From JAHEFU01 sp020440645 (GTDB lineage: Bacteria > 4484-113 > JAFGCY01): a DNA stretch of 13,319 nt. The stretch is from positions 1 to 13,319 of the forward strand of contig JAGRNR010000078.1 in NCBI GenBank assembly GCA_020440645.1. The letters run 5' to 3'. Below, piece after piece: positions 1 through 7,110 of this stretch. Numbering within the stretch: the stretch's first letter is position 1; each line of letters starts with the position of its first letter. The position numbers were made by a program, and so were the translations under genes. The notes under the pieces were generated by a model that had not been told where the DNA came from, searched no databases, and saw nothing but the letters and a program-made list of their open reading frames with translations.

Positions 1-48
1 CTTACCAGTTGGGATGCCCACCTTACTTTTCTTGTGGAACCAACTTCA

Positions 49-70
49 CTCCCATCCCCGCTGATGGGAG
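49..70. other. 8-bp perfect hairpin downstream of the TIR gene
   Basis: Arms CTCCCATC (49-56) and GATGGGAG (63-70) pair perfectly around a 6-nt loop. It lies 14 bp past the stop of the minus-strand TIR gene, so it may mark its 3' end. On the minus strand no T tract follows the hairpin, so it is not a classic intrinsic terminator. A run of seven T lies on the plus-strand side at about 79-85, eight bases away from the stem, which would suit a plus-strand transcript only loosely. Confidence 0.4.
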
Positions 71-83
71 AAGAACCATTTTT

Positions 84-1643
84 TTAGCCCTCGATCCAGC
101 TCACCAGCTTGTCAATGAAGGCGTTGAAGAACTCCGTCGTGAATGACATGCCATTCACCTGGCACAGCCCGCGGATGTCCTCAGGCAGGTCCTCAGGCTT
201 CGGCCAGCTGAAGCCGTCCATCATCACAGGGATGATATGCACGCCGTGGTGCAGCGCGGTGGCCAGTTCCTGCCTGACAACGTCTTCCGGGTCGGAACCG
301 CAGCGCTCGAGGAAATCCGGGGTCAGCAGCACCAGCATGTGCCGGCTGTAGCGGATCGCCTCCTTCAGGTCCTCGGCGAAATGGCCCTTGTGCAGGCCGT
401 CCTGGTCACGGAATACCGTCTTGCCGCGGATCTCCATATGGGCCTGCAGCAGCATCGCGTTGGCAAGCGCCGGTTCCCGCCGGTAGCAGATGAACACGTC
501 ATATTTCTTCTCGTTGTCAGGAATCACGCTGACTGCCTCGGGCTGGCTGGCGATCTGATCAGCCACCAGCCTGTCCGGACTGGGTGACATCCAGTCCCTG
601 AGGGTTTCCATTATGAATGGGGGCTGCTGAATGCCCTGCTTCGTGCAGATCTCAATGGCCCGGTAGACTTCCTTCAGTGCCTCATCCAGCCTGCCCGCCC
701 CCTGCAGGCAGATCGCCCGGCCGAAGTACAGCATCCATTCCTCTTCAGCACCGCCTTCCCTGATGGTTTCCTCGGCCAGTTCGTAATAGTGCAGGGATTC
801 CTCGATCCTGCCCAGCCTGCCCAGTGCATCTGCCATACCGATCATAGCCGAGGAAGCCAGTTGACCACTCTGTTCACGGTGCAGGCGCATAGCCTCCTGG
901 AAAAGCTCAAGGGACTGCTGGGGCCTGCCCATCTTCAGGAGAATCGCGCCCCGGTTTCCGACTAGTGCGGCTGGAAGCGGCCGCTGCATCTCATCAAATA
1001 TCTCTTCTACCCGGTCCAGCACTGCCAATGCATCCTCGTACCGCCCGATCTGCACAAGCAGGTAGGCCCGCAGGTTCATCAGCGCCATCAGCGGCTGCTC
1101 ATCCTGCTCAATTGCCAGCTTCTCAGCGCGGTCGAGCCAGTGCAGGGCCTTGTCAACCTGTAACCTGTCGGAATAGAGCTGTGCCCTGAAGCCAGATACC
1201 CCCTGTGAAAGGGGCTTTCCCTGCGCCATGCACAGCTCATCTGCCCTGTCCAGGCTGGCCAGGGCGTCGTCATACGAGATCAGGTGCCTCTGGATAGTTG
1301 CCAGCATCAACTCCAGCTTGGGATCCACAGGCATGCACTGGTCCAGGAAGGCCCGGCGCGCCAGTTCAACTTGCTGCTGGCCCTCGGCGTAATTGTGCAA
1401 GCTGATCAGGCAGCCGCCAATTCGCATCAGGATCCGCGGATCCTCCGGTTTTCCCTGCTGCTTGAGGATCTCAATGGCCTGCTGGGCGGCGCTCAGCGCT
1501 TCATCGTAGCGCATCAACTTGAACAGCAGGTCAGACTTGCGGTCCAGCAGTTCCGGATCAGCTGGCTGCCCAGCCGCCTCCAGTCTCTGTTCCTCGCTGA
1601 GAAGCTGCTCAAGTTGCTGGACAGGAGTGAGTGAGTTCTCCAC
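84..1643 (-). CDS. TPR-repeat protein with C-terminal TIR domain
   Basis: A protein of about 519 aa. Residues 10 to about 340 are tetratricopeptide repeats; I count about eight helical pairs with the signature G/N-R/Y-x-x-x-A-L, for example GRYEDALAVLDR and GRIEESLHYYELA. The TIR domain covers about 379-519: it opens with YDVFICYRR, continues through VFRDQDGL and ends with HIIPV before a short tail. TIR domains of this bacterial type are usually NAD-cleaving enzymes or signalling modules. The glutamate of VRQEL (about residue 459) sits where the catalytic Glu is expected. There is no signal peptide or TM segment, so it is probably cytosolic. The start is uncertain: GTG at 1643 is chosen because it avoids overlap with the divergent gene. 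GTG at 1673 would add ten residues rich in Cys and Asn. Neither has a proper Shine-Dalgarno. The neighbour is the divergent membrane-protein cluster. Confidence 0.87.
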   Translation of the reverse strand: MENSLTPVQQLEQLLSEEQRLEAAGQPADPELLDRKSDLLFKLMRYDEALSAAQQAIEILKQQGKPEDPRILMRIGGCLISLHNYAEGQQQVELARRAFLDQCMPVDPKLELMLATIQRHLISYDDALASLDRADELCMAQGKPLSQGVSGFRAQLYSDRLQVDKALHWLDRAEKLAIEQDEQPLMALMNLRAYLLVQIGRYEDALAVLDRVEEIFDEMQRPLPAALVGNRGAILLKMGRPQQSLELFQEAMRLHREQSGQLASSAMIGMADALGRLGRIEESLHYYELAEETIREGGAEEEWMLYFGRAICLQGAGRLDEALKEVYRAIEICTKQGIQQPPFIMETLRDWMSPSPDRLVADQIASQPEAVSVIPDNEKKYDVFICYRREPALANAMLLQAHMEIRGKTVFRDQDGLHKGHFAEDLKEAIRYSRHMLVLLTPDFLERCGSDPEDVVRQELATALHHGVHIIPVMMDGFSWPKPEDLPEDIRGLCQVNGMSFTTEFFNAFIDKLVSWIEG

Positions 1644-1649
1644 CCTGCA

Positions 1650-1655
1650 ATTATT
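1650..1655 (-). promoter_or_regulatory. possible -10 element of the TIR gene (leaderless layout)
   Basis: Read on the minus strand this is AATAAT, five of six matches to the -10 consensus. It ends 6 nt before the GTG start at 1643, which would give a leaderless transcript. No convincing -35 is visible. Confidence 0.25.
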
Positions 1656-1658
1656 GCA

Positions 1659-1688
1659 TTGGCATTGCAGCACGGCAGGTCGTATGCT
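1659..1688 (+). promoter_or_regulatory. possible promoter of the membrane-protein operon
   Basis: TTGGCA (1659-1664) and TATGCT (1683-1688) are separated by 18 bp. The -10 hexamer ends 6 nt before ATG 1695, so transcription would begin at or near the start codon. The element lies inside the roughly 50-bp divergent gap and would back onto the TIR promoter. Confidence 0.3.
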
Positions 1689-1694
1689 GAATGG

Positions 1695-2894
1695 ATGGGA
1701 TGGATCAGGGACAGCATCCGGGATTACGTTGAGCTATACCGGCCATTGCGCCGCAGCTTCATCGGCTGGCGCAGCCCGCTTATGCTGTGGCCCACGTTGC
1801 TGATGGTCGCTGCGGGCTGTTTTGCCGTCATACTGAACAGGCAGGCCGCGATAACAGGTTACTCAGGCTATTACTGGGAAGATCGGGAACTCGCCAGTGC
1901 CAGCCTGGCCCTGATCCTGCTCATCGGAATAGCAAGCTGGCTGGCCATAGCAATCGGCAACCTGCAGGTTTCAGGTCCGTTGCTGGATTCCGCCCTGCTT
2001 AGCCGGCGGGGCAATGGCGGCAGCTTCCGTTTCATGCTGGCTATGCATTCCGGGTTGTGGCCGATGCTTGTTGCCATCGTCTTGATCGGCATTGCCCTCG
2101 CGGTCTACATCATCAGTTTTGCCAATGTGGACCCCCGGGAATTCTTCAACCGCGGATACATTGTCCAGCAAGTGCGCAACATGCTGGCCAGTGAGCACAA
2201 TGCCAACACCTCCATGGTGATCGACTGGCTCGGGCGGCTTTTGCTCCACGGCTGGCTGACGGCAATTCCACTGGCGCTGCTCTGCATGACCAGGCGGGCA
2301 GGTTATGCAATTGGAGTGTTTGCACTTTTCAACCTCTCACTGCTTGAACAGCTTGTCCATCCATTCATGCGCCTCTCGGATTACGGCGAGGGCTTCAGCC
2401 ACATGAACCAGCCCCCTGGCCTGTTGCTCCTGCTGGCCCTGCTGTTGTCAGCCTGCCTGCCCCTGCTGTTGCCGATTGGCAACCTGCTCAGGCGCGACAG
2501 ACTGCTTATGTATTCAACTGCCAGCATTGTGCTGTTCAGGTTGTGTCACCTGCTTAACCTGCTGGCCTACACACGTGTCGGCTACAACTTCGCTGAGTAC
2601 AATGCCGGTGATGCCGTCACGGAGGGCATCAATGAATTTGTCTGGCTGTTCAACCTGCCCTACCAGCTTGTCCCCTTCAGGTATGAAATGACGTATGCGG
2701 GCTACGAGCTGGCCCGGGGTTACAGTTCCGTTCCACCAATGACATTGAACCTGTACCTGCAGCTTCCCTTCTACAACAGCACAGCTGCCTTTAGTCACCT
2801 GATCGCCCTGTTGCTCAACTGCTGTTGCTTTTTCCTCGTCTGCATCGTCTGCCTGTATTGTGTACGCAGGCATGAAAGGGAGATGGTGAGCTGA
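1695..2894 (+). CDS. multi-pass membrane protein, paralogue A1
   Basis: A 399-aa protein with about eight TM segments at roughly 29-47, 68-92, 119-142, 183-199, 203-221, 241-264, 271-291 and 365-389. I do not recognise the family. Before TM1 is a short amphipathic stretch, YVELYRPLRRSFIGW, shared in pattern with the next three genes. Between TM2 and TM3 lies a cytoplasmic-type loop, LLDSALLSRRG, followed by SFRF and HSGLWP, nearly repeated in paralogue A2. TM8 is unusually cysteine-rich, with six Cys in 376-389. ATG 1695 is preferred over an upstream TTG at 1659 because it aligns with the starts of the paralogues and does not overlap the TIR gene. The next gene begins one base after the stop, so this is the first gene of an operon. 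The topology loosely recalls ABC-2 type permeases, but no ATPase is present. Confidence 0.82.
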   Translation: MGWIRDSIRDYVELYRPLRRSFIGWRSPLMLWPTLLMVAAGCFAVILNRQAAITGYSGYYWEDRELASASLALILLIGIASWLAIAIGNLQVSGPLLDSALLSRRGNGGSFRFMLAMHSGLWPMLVAIVLIGIALAVYIISFANVDPREFFNRGYIVQQVRNMLASEHNANTSMVIDWLGRLLLHGWLTAIPLALLCMTRRAGYAIGVFALFNLSLLEQLVHPFMRLSDYGEGFSHMNQPPGLLLLLALLLSACLPLLLPIGNLLRRDRLLMYSTASIVLFRLCHLLNLLAYTRVGYNFAEYNAGDAVTEGINEFVWLFNLPYQLVPFRYEMTYAGYELARGYSSVPPMTLNLYLQLPFYNSTAAFSHLIALLLNCCCFFLVCIVCLYCVRRHEREMVS

Positions 2895-2895
2895 G

Positions 2896-4080
2896 ATGGC
2901 GGCTTCGACCTCGATCGTTTCCGAATACCAGGAGTTCTACTCCCCGATCCGGCGCAACTTCGCCGGCTGGAGGCGCGGCGTGCTGCCCATCATCATCGCC
3001 CTGCTCTGCCTGCTGGCGCTGTGTGCGCTGCTGTTCATGGCGGGCTGGTGGCTGCCCGGCCCCACCCAGTCCCTTGCTGAGCTGTTCCGCGACATAGGCG
3101 AATTCTGCCGTGCACTGCTCCTGCCCGCCGCCCTGAGCGGCTGGGTGGTGCTGGCGCTTGCCAACCTGCGCATCGCCGATTCGCTGCTGGACGAGGCCTT
3201 GCTTGGCCGGCGCGGCAGCAGTGCGTCCTTCCGCTTCATCCTCACGCTGCACTCCGGGCTGTGGCCCGTGCTCATTGGCGCAATCCTGCTGGCAACGGTG
3301 CTGGCCGCGCAGTCCTTCCAGGCCGCGAATGCCACCGAGCCGAGCTGGCTCGGCCCGTCATACAACTGGGATTCGATGATGGAACACGTGCGCGGGGAGC
3401 TGCTGGTGAAGCTTGGCAACCTGCCGGGGGAGCTGGCGATGTACTGCGGCTTCACCGCGATCGCACTCGCGCTGGCCTGCATGGCGCGGCGCAGCTCGAC
3501 GGTCTGGCTGGTGTTCTGCCTGCTCAACCTGCAGCTGCTGCTGGACATCCTCGCGGCCTTCCTCAATGTCAACGTCTATGCGCTGTACTGGCAGGACACG
3601 ATGTACACCACCCGCCCGTTGCTGTTCCTGCTGATGCTGGCCGGGGCCGCCGTGGTCTACGGCCTGCCGCTGATCGCCCTGAAGCAGTCGGACCGCCCAC
3701 TGCTGTACGCCTTCGCCTGGCTGTCCATCATGCGCACAGCAGACCTGTTCCTCGCGCTCAGCCGCAACGGCTTCGTGGCCTCCGTGCAGTATGACGACTC
3801 GCGCATGCCGCTTTTGAACTTCTGCTGGCATGCCAATCTCGCGATGAAGTACCCGCTTTTCAGCTGCCTGCCGGAGAACTTCAACCGGATCTACGGCTTC
3901 GGGCGCGGAATCTTCGAGGACCGCTACATGCTGATGTTCATGGACCAGGTGCGCGAGGGCCTGCCCTGCGGCAGCTGGGGAATCCTTGCAGCCTGGCTTG
4001 GCAACCTGGCCTGGCTGGCCGCCGTGCTTGCGGTCTGCCTGTACAGCGTGCGCCGCTTCGAGAAGGAACAGATCACCTGA
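2896..4080 (+). CDS. multi-pass membrane protein, paralogue A2
   Basis: A 394-aa protein with about eight hydrophobic segments, clearly homologous to the preceding gene. They share EYQEFYSPIRRNFAGW against YVELYRPLRRSFIGW at the N terminus, LLDEALLGRRG after TM2, SFRFIL and HSGLWP before TM3, and a basic tail after TM8 (CLYSVRRFEKE). Charged residues cluster before TM1 and after TM8, consistent with both ends in the cytoplasm. ATG 2896 follows the previous stop by one base, and its own stop overlaps the next start by one base (TGATG), so translational coupling is likely. Codon third positions are richer in G and C than in the flanking paralogues. Function unknown; family not recognised. Confidence 0.83.
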   Translation: MAASTSIVSEYQEFYSPIRRNFAGWRRGVLPIIIALLCLLALCALLFMAGWWLPGPTQSLAELFRDIGEFCRALLLPAALSGWVVLALANLRIADSLLDEALLGRRGSSASFRFILTLHSGLWPVLIGAILLATVLAAQSFQAANATEPSWLGPSYNWDSMMEHVRGELLVKLGNLPGELAMYCGFTAIALALACMARRSSTVWLVFCLLNLQLLLDILAAFLNVNVYALYWQDTMYTTRPLLFLLMLAGAAVVYGLPLIALKQSDRPLLYAFAWLSIMRTADLFLALSRNGFVASVQYDDSRMPLLNFCWHANLAMKYPLFSCLPENFNRIYGFGRGIFEDRYMLMFMDQVREGLPCGSWGILAAWLGNLAWLAAVLAVCLYSVRRFEKEQIT

Positions 4081-5177
4081 TGGCGACGCTGGCTGACAAC
4101 ATTGCTGACTACCATGAATTTGATGCGCCGCTTAAGCGCAGCATGCGCCGCTGGTGGGCCGGACCGGGGAGGCTGTGGCTGGTGGCGATTGGCGCGTGCG
4201 GGTTCATGACGGTTGTATTGTCTGCGCTCAACTCCACATTCGGGGCAACGGTGGTCGGGGCCGGTACCATATTGGGCAATGCCGCCTTCATTGTTGTGCA
4301 GTTGAAGAACGCCAGCCTGGTCCTTGGCATGTACAACCATGCAGTAAATCGCCATGGCATTCTCACCCAGATGCTGAATGAATCGGCAATTCCCTCCCAG
4401 CGTGGCATCCTCGCGCGATCATTCATGGCATCCATCCTCCTCGGCTGGCCGTTCATTGCCTGTTTCTACCTGACCAGCCTGCTTGTCAACCTGGTGCTGT
4501 TCCAGATCCTGTTTAAGGGCCAGTCAGGAGAGACCTTGCTGGAATCGCTTCTGAGCAGCAGCTCATGGCCAATGCCATACATCCAGCTTGCCATGCTGGC
4601 GATTGCATTCCTCTACTCCTGCCAGTTAAGGTACCTCCGCAGGATCATGCTGCTAGCATGCCTGTACCCGGTGCTCACCAACCTGATTTACCTTGTGGTG
4701 CGCAGCGGCAGCTCTCTTGTCTGGCTGGAAGCTGTCGATTTCCCCAACCAATATCCAATGCTCACTGGTTGCCTGCTGGCCGTCCTGGCATTTTGCCTGG
4801 CAATCGCCATCCCTTCACGCGACGGCAAGACCTTTATGGTGCTCGGAATCATCACACTTCAGCTCCTGACACTGTTCGCCGACCTGTTCGTTCACATCGA
4901 CAGGACATCCGGCAATCAGCCCGTTTACCTGCAAATGCTGTGGGGCATCCAGAACTTCCTTGTCAGGATGCCTTTTGCCAACAACATCCACGCCATGCAG
5001 GTCAATGGCAACACTGAAGGTGTGCTGAGTGTGTCAGTGCTATGGAACAAAGACTGGCTGCTCCCGCTTGGCATGGCTGGTTACTTGCTGGAAACCGTGC
5101 TCAACCTCGCCTGGCTGGCAGGCGTGTTCCTGTTCTGCCGCTGGGCGGTGGGCCGCAGTGCGGGACGGGAGGCATAG
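4080..5177 (+). CDS. multi-pass membrane protein, paralogue B1
   Basis: A 365-aa protein with about eight TM segments. The N terminus carries the cluster signature (DYHEFDAPLKRSMRRWW followed by GPGR), placing an amphipathic, basic helix just ahead of TM1. The loop after TM2 contains NESAIPSQRGILARSF, similar in position and character to the cytoplasmic gating-helix region of ABC-2 type permeases; that is a resemblance, not an assignment. The C terminus, LNLAWLAGVFLFCRWAVGR, is almost identical to paralogue B2, and even the DNA there is nearly the same. It starts inside the stop codon of A2 (one-base overlap) and ends 4 bp before B2. It is closer to B2 than to A1 or A2. Function unknown. Confidence 0.82.
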   Translation: MATLADNIADYHEFDAPLKRSMRRWWAGPGRLWLVAIGACGFMTVVLSALNSTFGATVVGAGTILGNAAFIVVQLKNASLVLGMYNHAVNRHGILTQMLNESAIPSQRGILARSFMASILLGWPFIACFYLTSLLVNLVLFQILFKGQSGETLLESLLSSSSWPMPYIQLAMLAIAFLYSCQLRYLRRIMLLACLYPVLTNLIYLVVRSGSSLVWLEAVDFPNQYPMLTGCLLAVLAFCLAIAIPSRDGKTFMVLGIITLQLLTLFADLFVHIDRTSGNQPVYLQMLWGIQNFLVRMPFANNIHAMQVNGNTEGVLSVSVLWNKDWLLPLGMAGYLLETVLNLAWLAGVFLFCRWAVGRSAGREA

Positions 5178-5181
5178 CTGG

Positions 5182-6288
5182 ATGAGATGCATATGGCAGA
5201 CGCAACTTGTTGAGTACCGCGAGTTCGCCGCACCGCTGAATCACCATTTCCGCCGCTGGTGGACCGGTCCGGGCCGTGCCTGGCTGTATGCCCTGATCGG
5301 GGTGCAGGTAGTGGCAATTGTCAGTCTCTGGCAGGCCTGGGCATTCAATACCGCCAGTCGGTCGGCCACATTGTTCTTCGCATCCTTCATTGCCAGCTCG
5401 CTGGCACAGCTGTTCACGGTCGTGCTGGCTTATCTGTCCGGCCTGGCATTCCAGTCCAGCATGAAGGAAATGGCACGGGATGCCGTGCTGCCAGCCGGTT
5501 CCGCCGTTGCCAGGCTGATGTTCTTCGGAGCACTGGTCTGCGCTTCCCCTCCGTTTTACTGCCACCTGCTTTACCTGACCATCCTGCAGATGATCCGCGC
5601 CAGTTACACTTCAAGCTTCCTCGGGAACTCCATCTCGCCTGGCGAGATCCTGCAGTCCCTGTTGTACGAAATCCTGCCCATGCTGGTGATAATCTGCTGC
5701 AGCCTGGCTGCCAATGTTCATGCAAGGGGCCGCAGGCGCTCACTGGCAATCATGGCTGTATATGTCGCAATCACTACCGCCAGCTGGCTGGTGCTCGTGT
5801 TCAGGCTGCCAATGCCGTTTGCCAACATGGATTCCTATTCCAGCTTTGCGCTGTTTCCCTTCATCGGGGTCTGCTTCGCCCTTGCCCTGATTGCCACGCT
5901 TGTGCAGGAGTCCGCGGACCGGTCTCCTGCATCCAGGGCAGCCACTCCGTCCCTGCTGCTGCTGGGCTTGCTGACCCTGTTCATGATGGTCGTGCAGCAG
6001 GAATCCGTTGTCAGCAGGCCGGCCGGGCTTATCATCAGTGAAATCAGCTATGGTTTCTTTGCGAGCATTACTTCAGCGCCCTTCCACTTCAGGCCAGCAG
6101 CGGACGCCACATTCTCATTCTCCGACAGCATCAGCGGCCTTGCACTTGGCTGGATACCCAATACGTATTTTCCCGTGACGGCATTCGGTGAAGCCCTGGC
6201 CAGCCTGCTCAACCTCGCCTGGCTGGCGGTCGTGTTCCTGTTCTGCCGCTGGGCGGTGGGCCGGATCAGCTGGCGGGAGGAGGATTGA
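5182..6288 (+). CDS. multi-pass membrane protein, paralogue B2
   Basis: A 368-aa protein with about eight TM segments and the cluster signature near the start (EYREFAAPLNHHFRRWW, then GPGRAW). ATG 5182 is preferred because GGGAGG sits about 10 bases upstream and the start then aligns with the other three genes; the reading frame stays open further upstream, but only inside the end of B1. The last 20 or so residues match B1 almost exactly and end in a basic tail. No enzymatic motif is visible. It is last in the run, and its stop is followed after 2 bp by an inverted pair of mini-hairpins that could serve as the 3' end of the operon transcript. Function unknown. Confidence 0.82.
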   Translation: MRCIWQTQLVEYREFAAPLNHHFRRWWTGPGRAWLYALIGVQVVAIVSLWQAWAFNTASRSATLFFASFIASSLAQLFTVVLAYLSGLAFQSSMKEMARDAVLPAGSAVARLMFFGALVCASPPFYCHLLYLTILQMIRASYTSSFLGNSISPGEILQSLLYEILPMLVIICCSLAANVHARGRRRSLAIMAVYVAITTASWLVLVFRLPMPFANMDSYSSFALFPFIGVCFALALIATLVQESADRSPASRAATPSLLLLGLLTLFMMVVQQESVVSRPAGLIISEISYGFFASITSAPFHFRPAADATFSFSDSISGLALGWIPNTYFPVTAFGEALASLLNLAWLAVVFLFCRWAVGRISWREED

Positions 6289-6290
6289 AC

Positions 6291-6342
6291 GGTGTGTAGC
6301 TCTAAGAGCTACAGGGCCATGTTGCTCCAAGAGCAACACTCC
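6291..6342. repeat. inverted pair of mini-hairpins (REP/BIME-like)
   Basis: Hairpin one has arms TGTAGCTC (6295-6302) and GAGCTACA (6306-6313) with loop TAA. Hairpin two has arms TGTTGCTC (6320-6327) and GAGCAACA (6331-6338) with loop CAA. Both are perfect 8-bp stems. They are separated by GGGCCA, preceded by GGTG and followed by CTCC, which is GGAG on the minus strand. The pair starts 2 bp after the stop of the preceding gene. Plan and spacer recur at 12827-12874. Confidence 0.75.
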
Positions 6343-6371
6343 GACTCACCTGCCGCCGGACATCCCGGGTG

Positions 6372-6419
6372 GGGGGATCACACCGCAGGTGTGATCGCCA
6401 CTGGGCGGGGATGGCGATC
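6372..6419. repeat. overlapping palindromes with GGGG foot
   Basis: GATCACACC (6376-6384) pairs perfectly with GGTGTGATC (6388-6396) around loop GCA, preceded by GGGG. An alternative stem uses GATCGCCA (6393-6400) and TGGCGATC (6412-6419). The two share four bases and are mutually exclusive if folded as RNA. Confidence 0.6.
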
Positions 6420-6544
6420 CGGCCGGCGGCTGGGGAGGAGATCAGATCACGGTTGCAGGTGGCAGCAGTCCAATGACGTGGGTCTCGTCGCAGATTGTTC
6501 CAATGCTCGCAATATTCAGACTATTCTGACTTCTCCTCGCAAGC

Positions 6545-6562
6545 GGATGGCTGTCGCCATCC
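6545..6562. repeat. 7-bp mini-hairpin
   Basis: GGATGGC (6545-6551) and GCCATCC (6556-6562) pair perfectly around TGTC. It has the size of the other mini-hairpins but lacks a GGAG foot. Confidence 0.5.
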
Positions 6563-6588
6563 TGGCAAGGCACGGTGGCCTTACCCTA

Positions 6589-6661
6589 CTACCGCTTAAG
6601 CAGGTAGCTCCCTTCCCCCGTCCCACAAGAGCGAGCCACTACTGCTAACGCAGGTAGCTCC
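6589..6661 (-). repeat. two direct copies of a GGAG-footed hairpin
   Basis: On the minus strand both copies begin GGAGCTACCTGC. The first (6589-6611) closes with GCGGTAG around loop TTAA; the second (6639-6661) closes with GCAGTAG around GTTA. Each has a single bulge. They lie 50 bp apart in the same orientation and are each followed on the plus strand by a C/T-rich run, so the duplicated unit is longer than the hairpin. Confidence 0.6.
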
Positions 6662-6670
6662 TTTCTCCCC

Positions 6671-6701
6671 GTTCCCTGTTCCCTGTTCACTGTTCACTGT
6701 T
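6671..6701 (+). repeat. heptanucleotide tandem repeat
   Basis: Four phased 7-mers, two GTTCCCT then two GTTCACT, run from 6671 to 6698 and end in GTT. This is the layout of short tandemly repeated heptamers seen in some bacterial genomes. Confidence 0.7.
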
Positions 6702-6735
6702 AAACTGATAAACGGGCTGGGAGGCCCGCAAAGTC

Positions 6736-7110
6736 ATGGAAGAACTGCGCAACAACATGATCAACCTGATGCAGAACCCGACGCATATGGGCGAGATGGA
6801 CGAGCCCACCGGCATCGGGCATGTGCAAAGCGAATGCGGCGACTGGGTGCGGATGCAGGTGCGGCTCGCCAGTGACAACACCATCGAGCAGACCAAGTTC
6901 ATCGCCTATGGCTGCGGCAGCGCGATCGCTTCCGCCGAAGCCATCGCCCGCATGAGCGAGGGCCGCAGCATCGACGATGCGGAACAGATGACCCAGGAAG
7001 AGGTGATCATCGCGCTTGGCGGCCTGCCGGAGCACAAGTCACACTGCAACGCGATGAGCCACATGTCCTTCATGGAGGCGCTCAAGTCCTGCCGGGAGCA
7101 TGCCGGCTGA
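6736..7110 (+). CDS. IscU/NifU-like Fe-S cluster scaffold protein
   Basis: At 124 aa, close to the usual IscU length. The three cluster-ligand cysteines are in place: Cys34 in ECGDW (with the conserved Asp36), Cys60 in YGCGSAIAS, and Cys104 in KSHC. These match Cys37, Asp39, Cys63 and Cys106 of E. coli IscU. IscU proteins assemble Fe-S clusters on these residues and hand them to acceptor proteins. The LPPVK motif read by the HscA chaperone in standard IscU is altered here to LPEHK, and there is an extra Cys119. No iscS, hscA, hscB or fdx lies beside it, so it is probably a divergent, stand-alone scaffold. GGGAGG at 6719-6724 gives a ribosome binding site 11 bases before ATG. Its stop overlaps the next start. 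Confidence 0.88.
   Translation: MEELRNNMINLMQNPTHMGEMDEPTGIGHVQSECGDWVRMQVRLASDNTIEQTKFIAYGCGSAIASAEAIARMSEGRSIDDAEQMTQEEVIIALGGLPEHKSHCNAMSHMSFMEALKSCREHAG

Larger units (their letters stand above)
6289..6735. other. 447-bp gene-free, hairpin-rich spacer
   Basis: No credible ORF is visible on either strand. It holds an inverted hairpin pair (6291-6342), a 9-bp hairpin (6376-6396), a 7-bp hairpin (6545-6562), two related GGAG-footed hairpins (6589-6661) and four heptamers (6671-6698), then the ribosome binding site of the next gene. Between about 6420 and 6540 I see nothing specific. Confidence 0.7.

Noticed and set aside
49..86. Intrinsic terminator for a plus-strand transcript entering from the left
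   Set aside because: The T run is separated from the stem by eight bases and no plus-strand gene is visible upstream in the window.
5029..5181. Upstream extension of paralogue B2
   Set aside because: The frame stays open from 5029, but the residues there are a shifted reading of the end of B1; homology of the four N termini and the GGGAGG site support ATG 5182.
6571..6661. tRNA gene in the hairpin-rich spacer
   Set aside because: The arms do not form a cloverleaf and no T-loop consensus is present.
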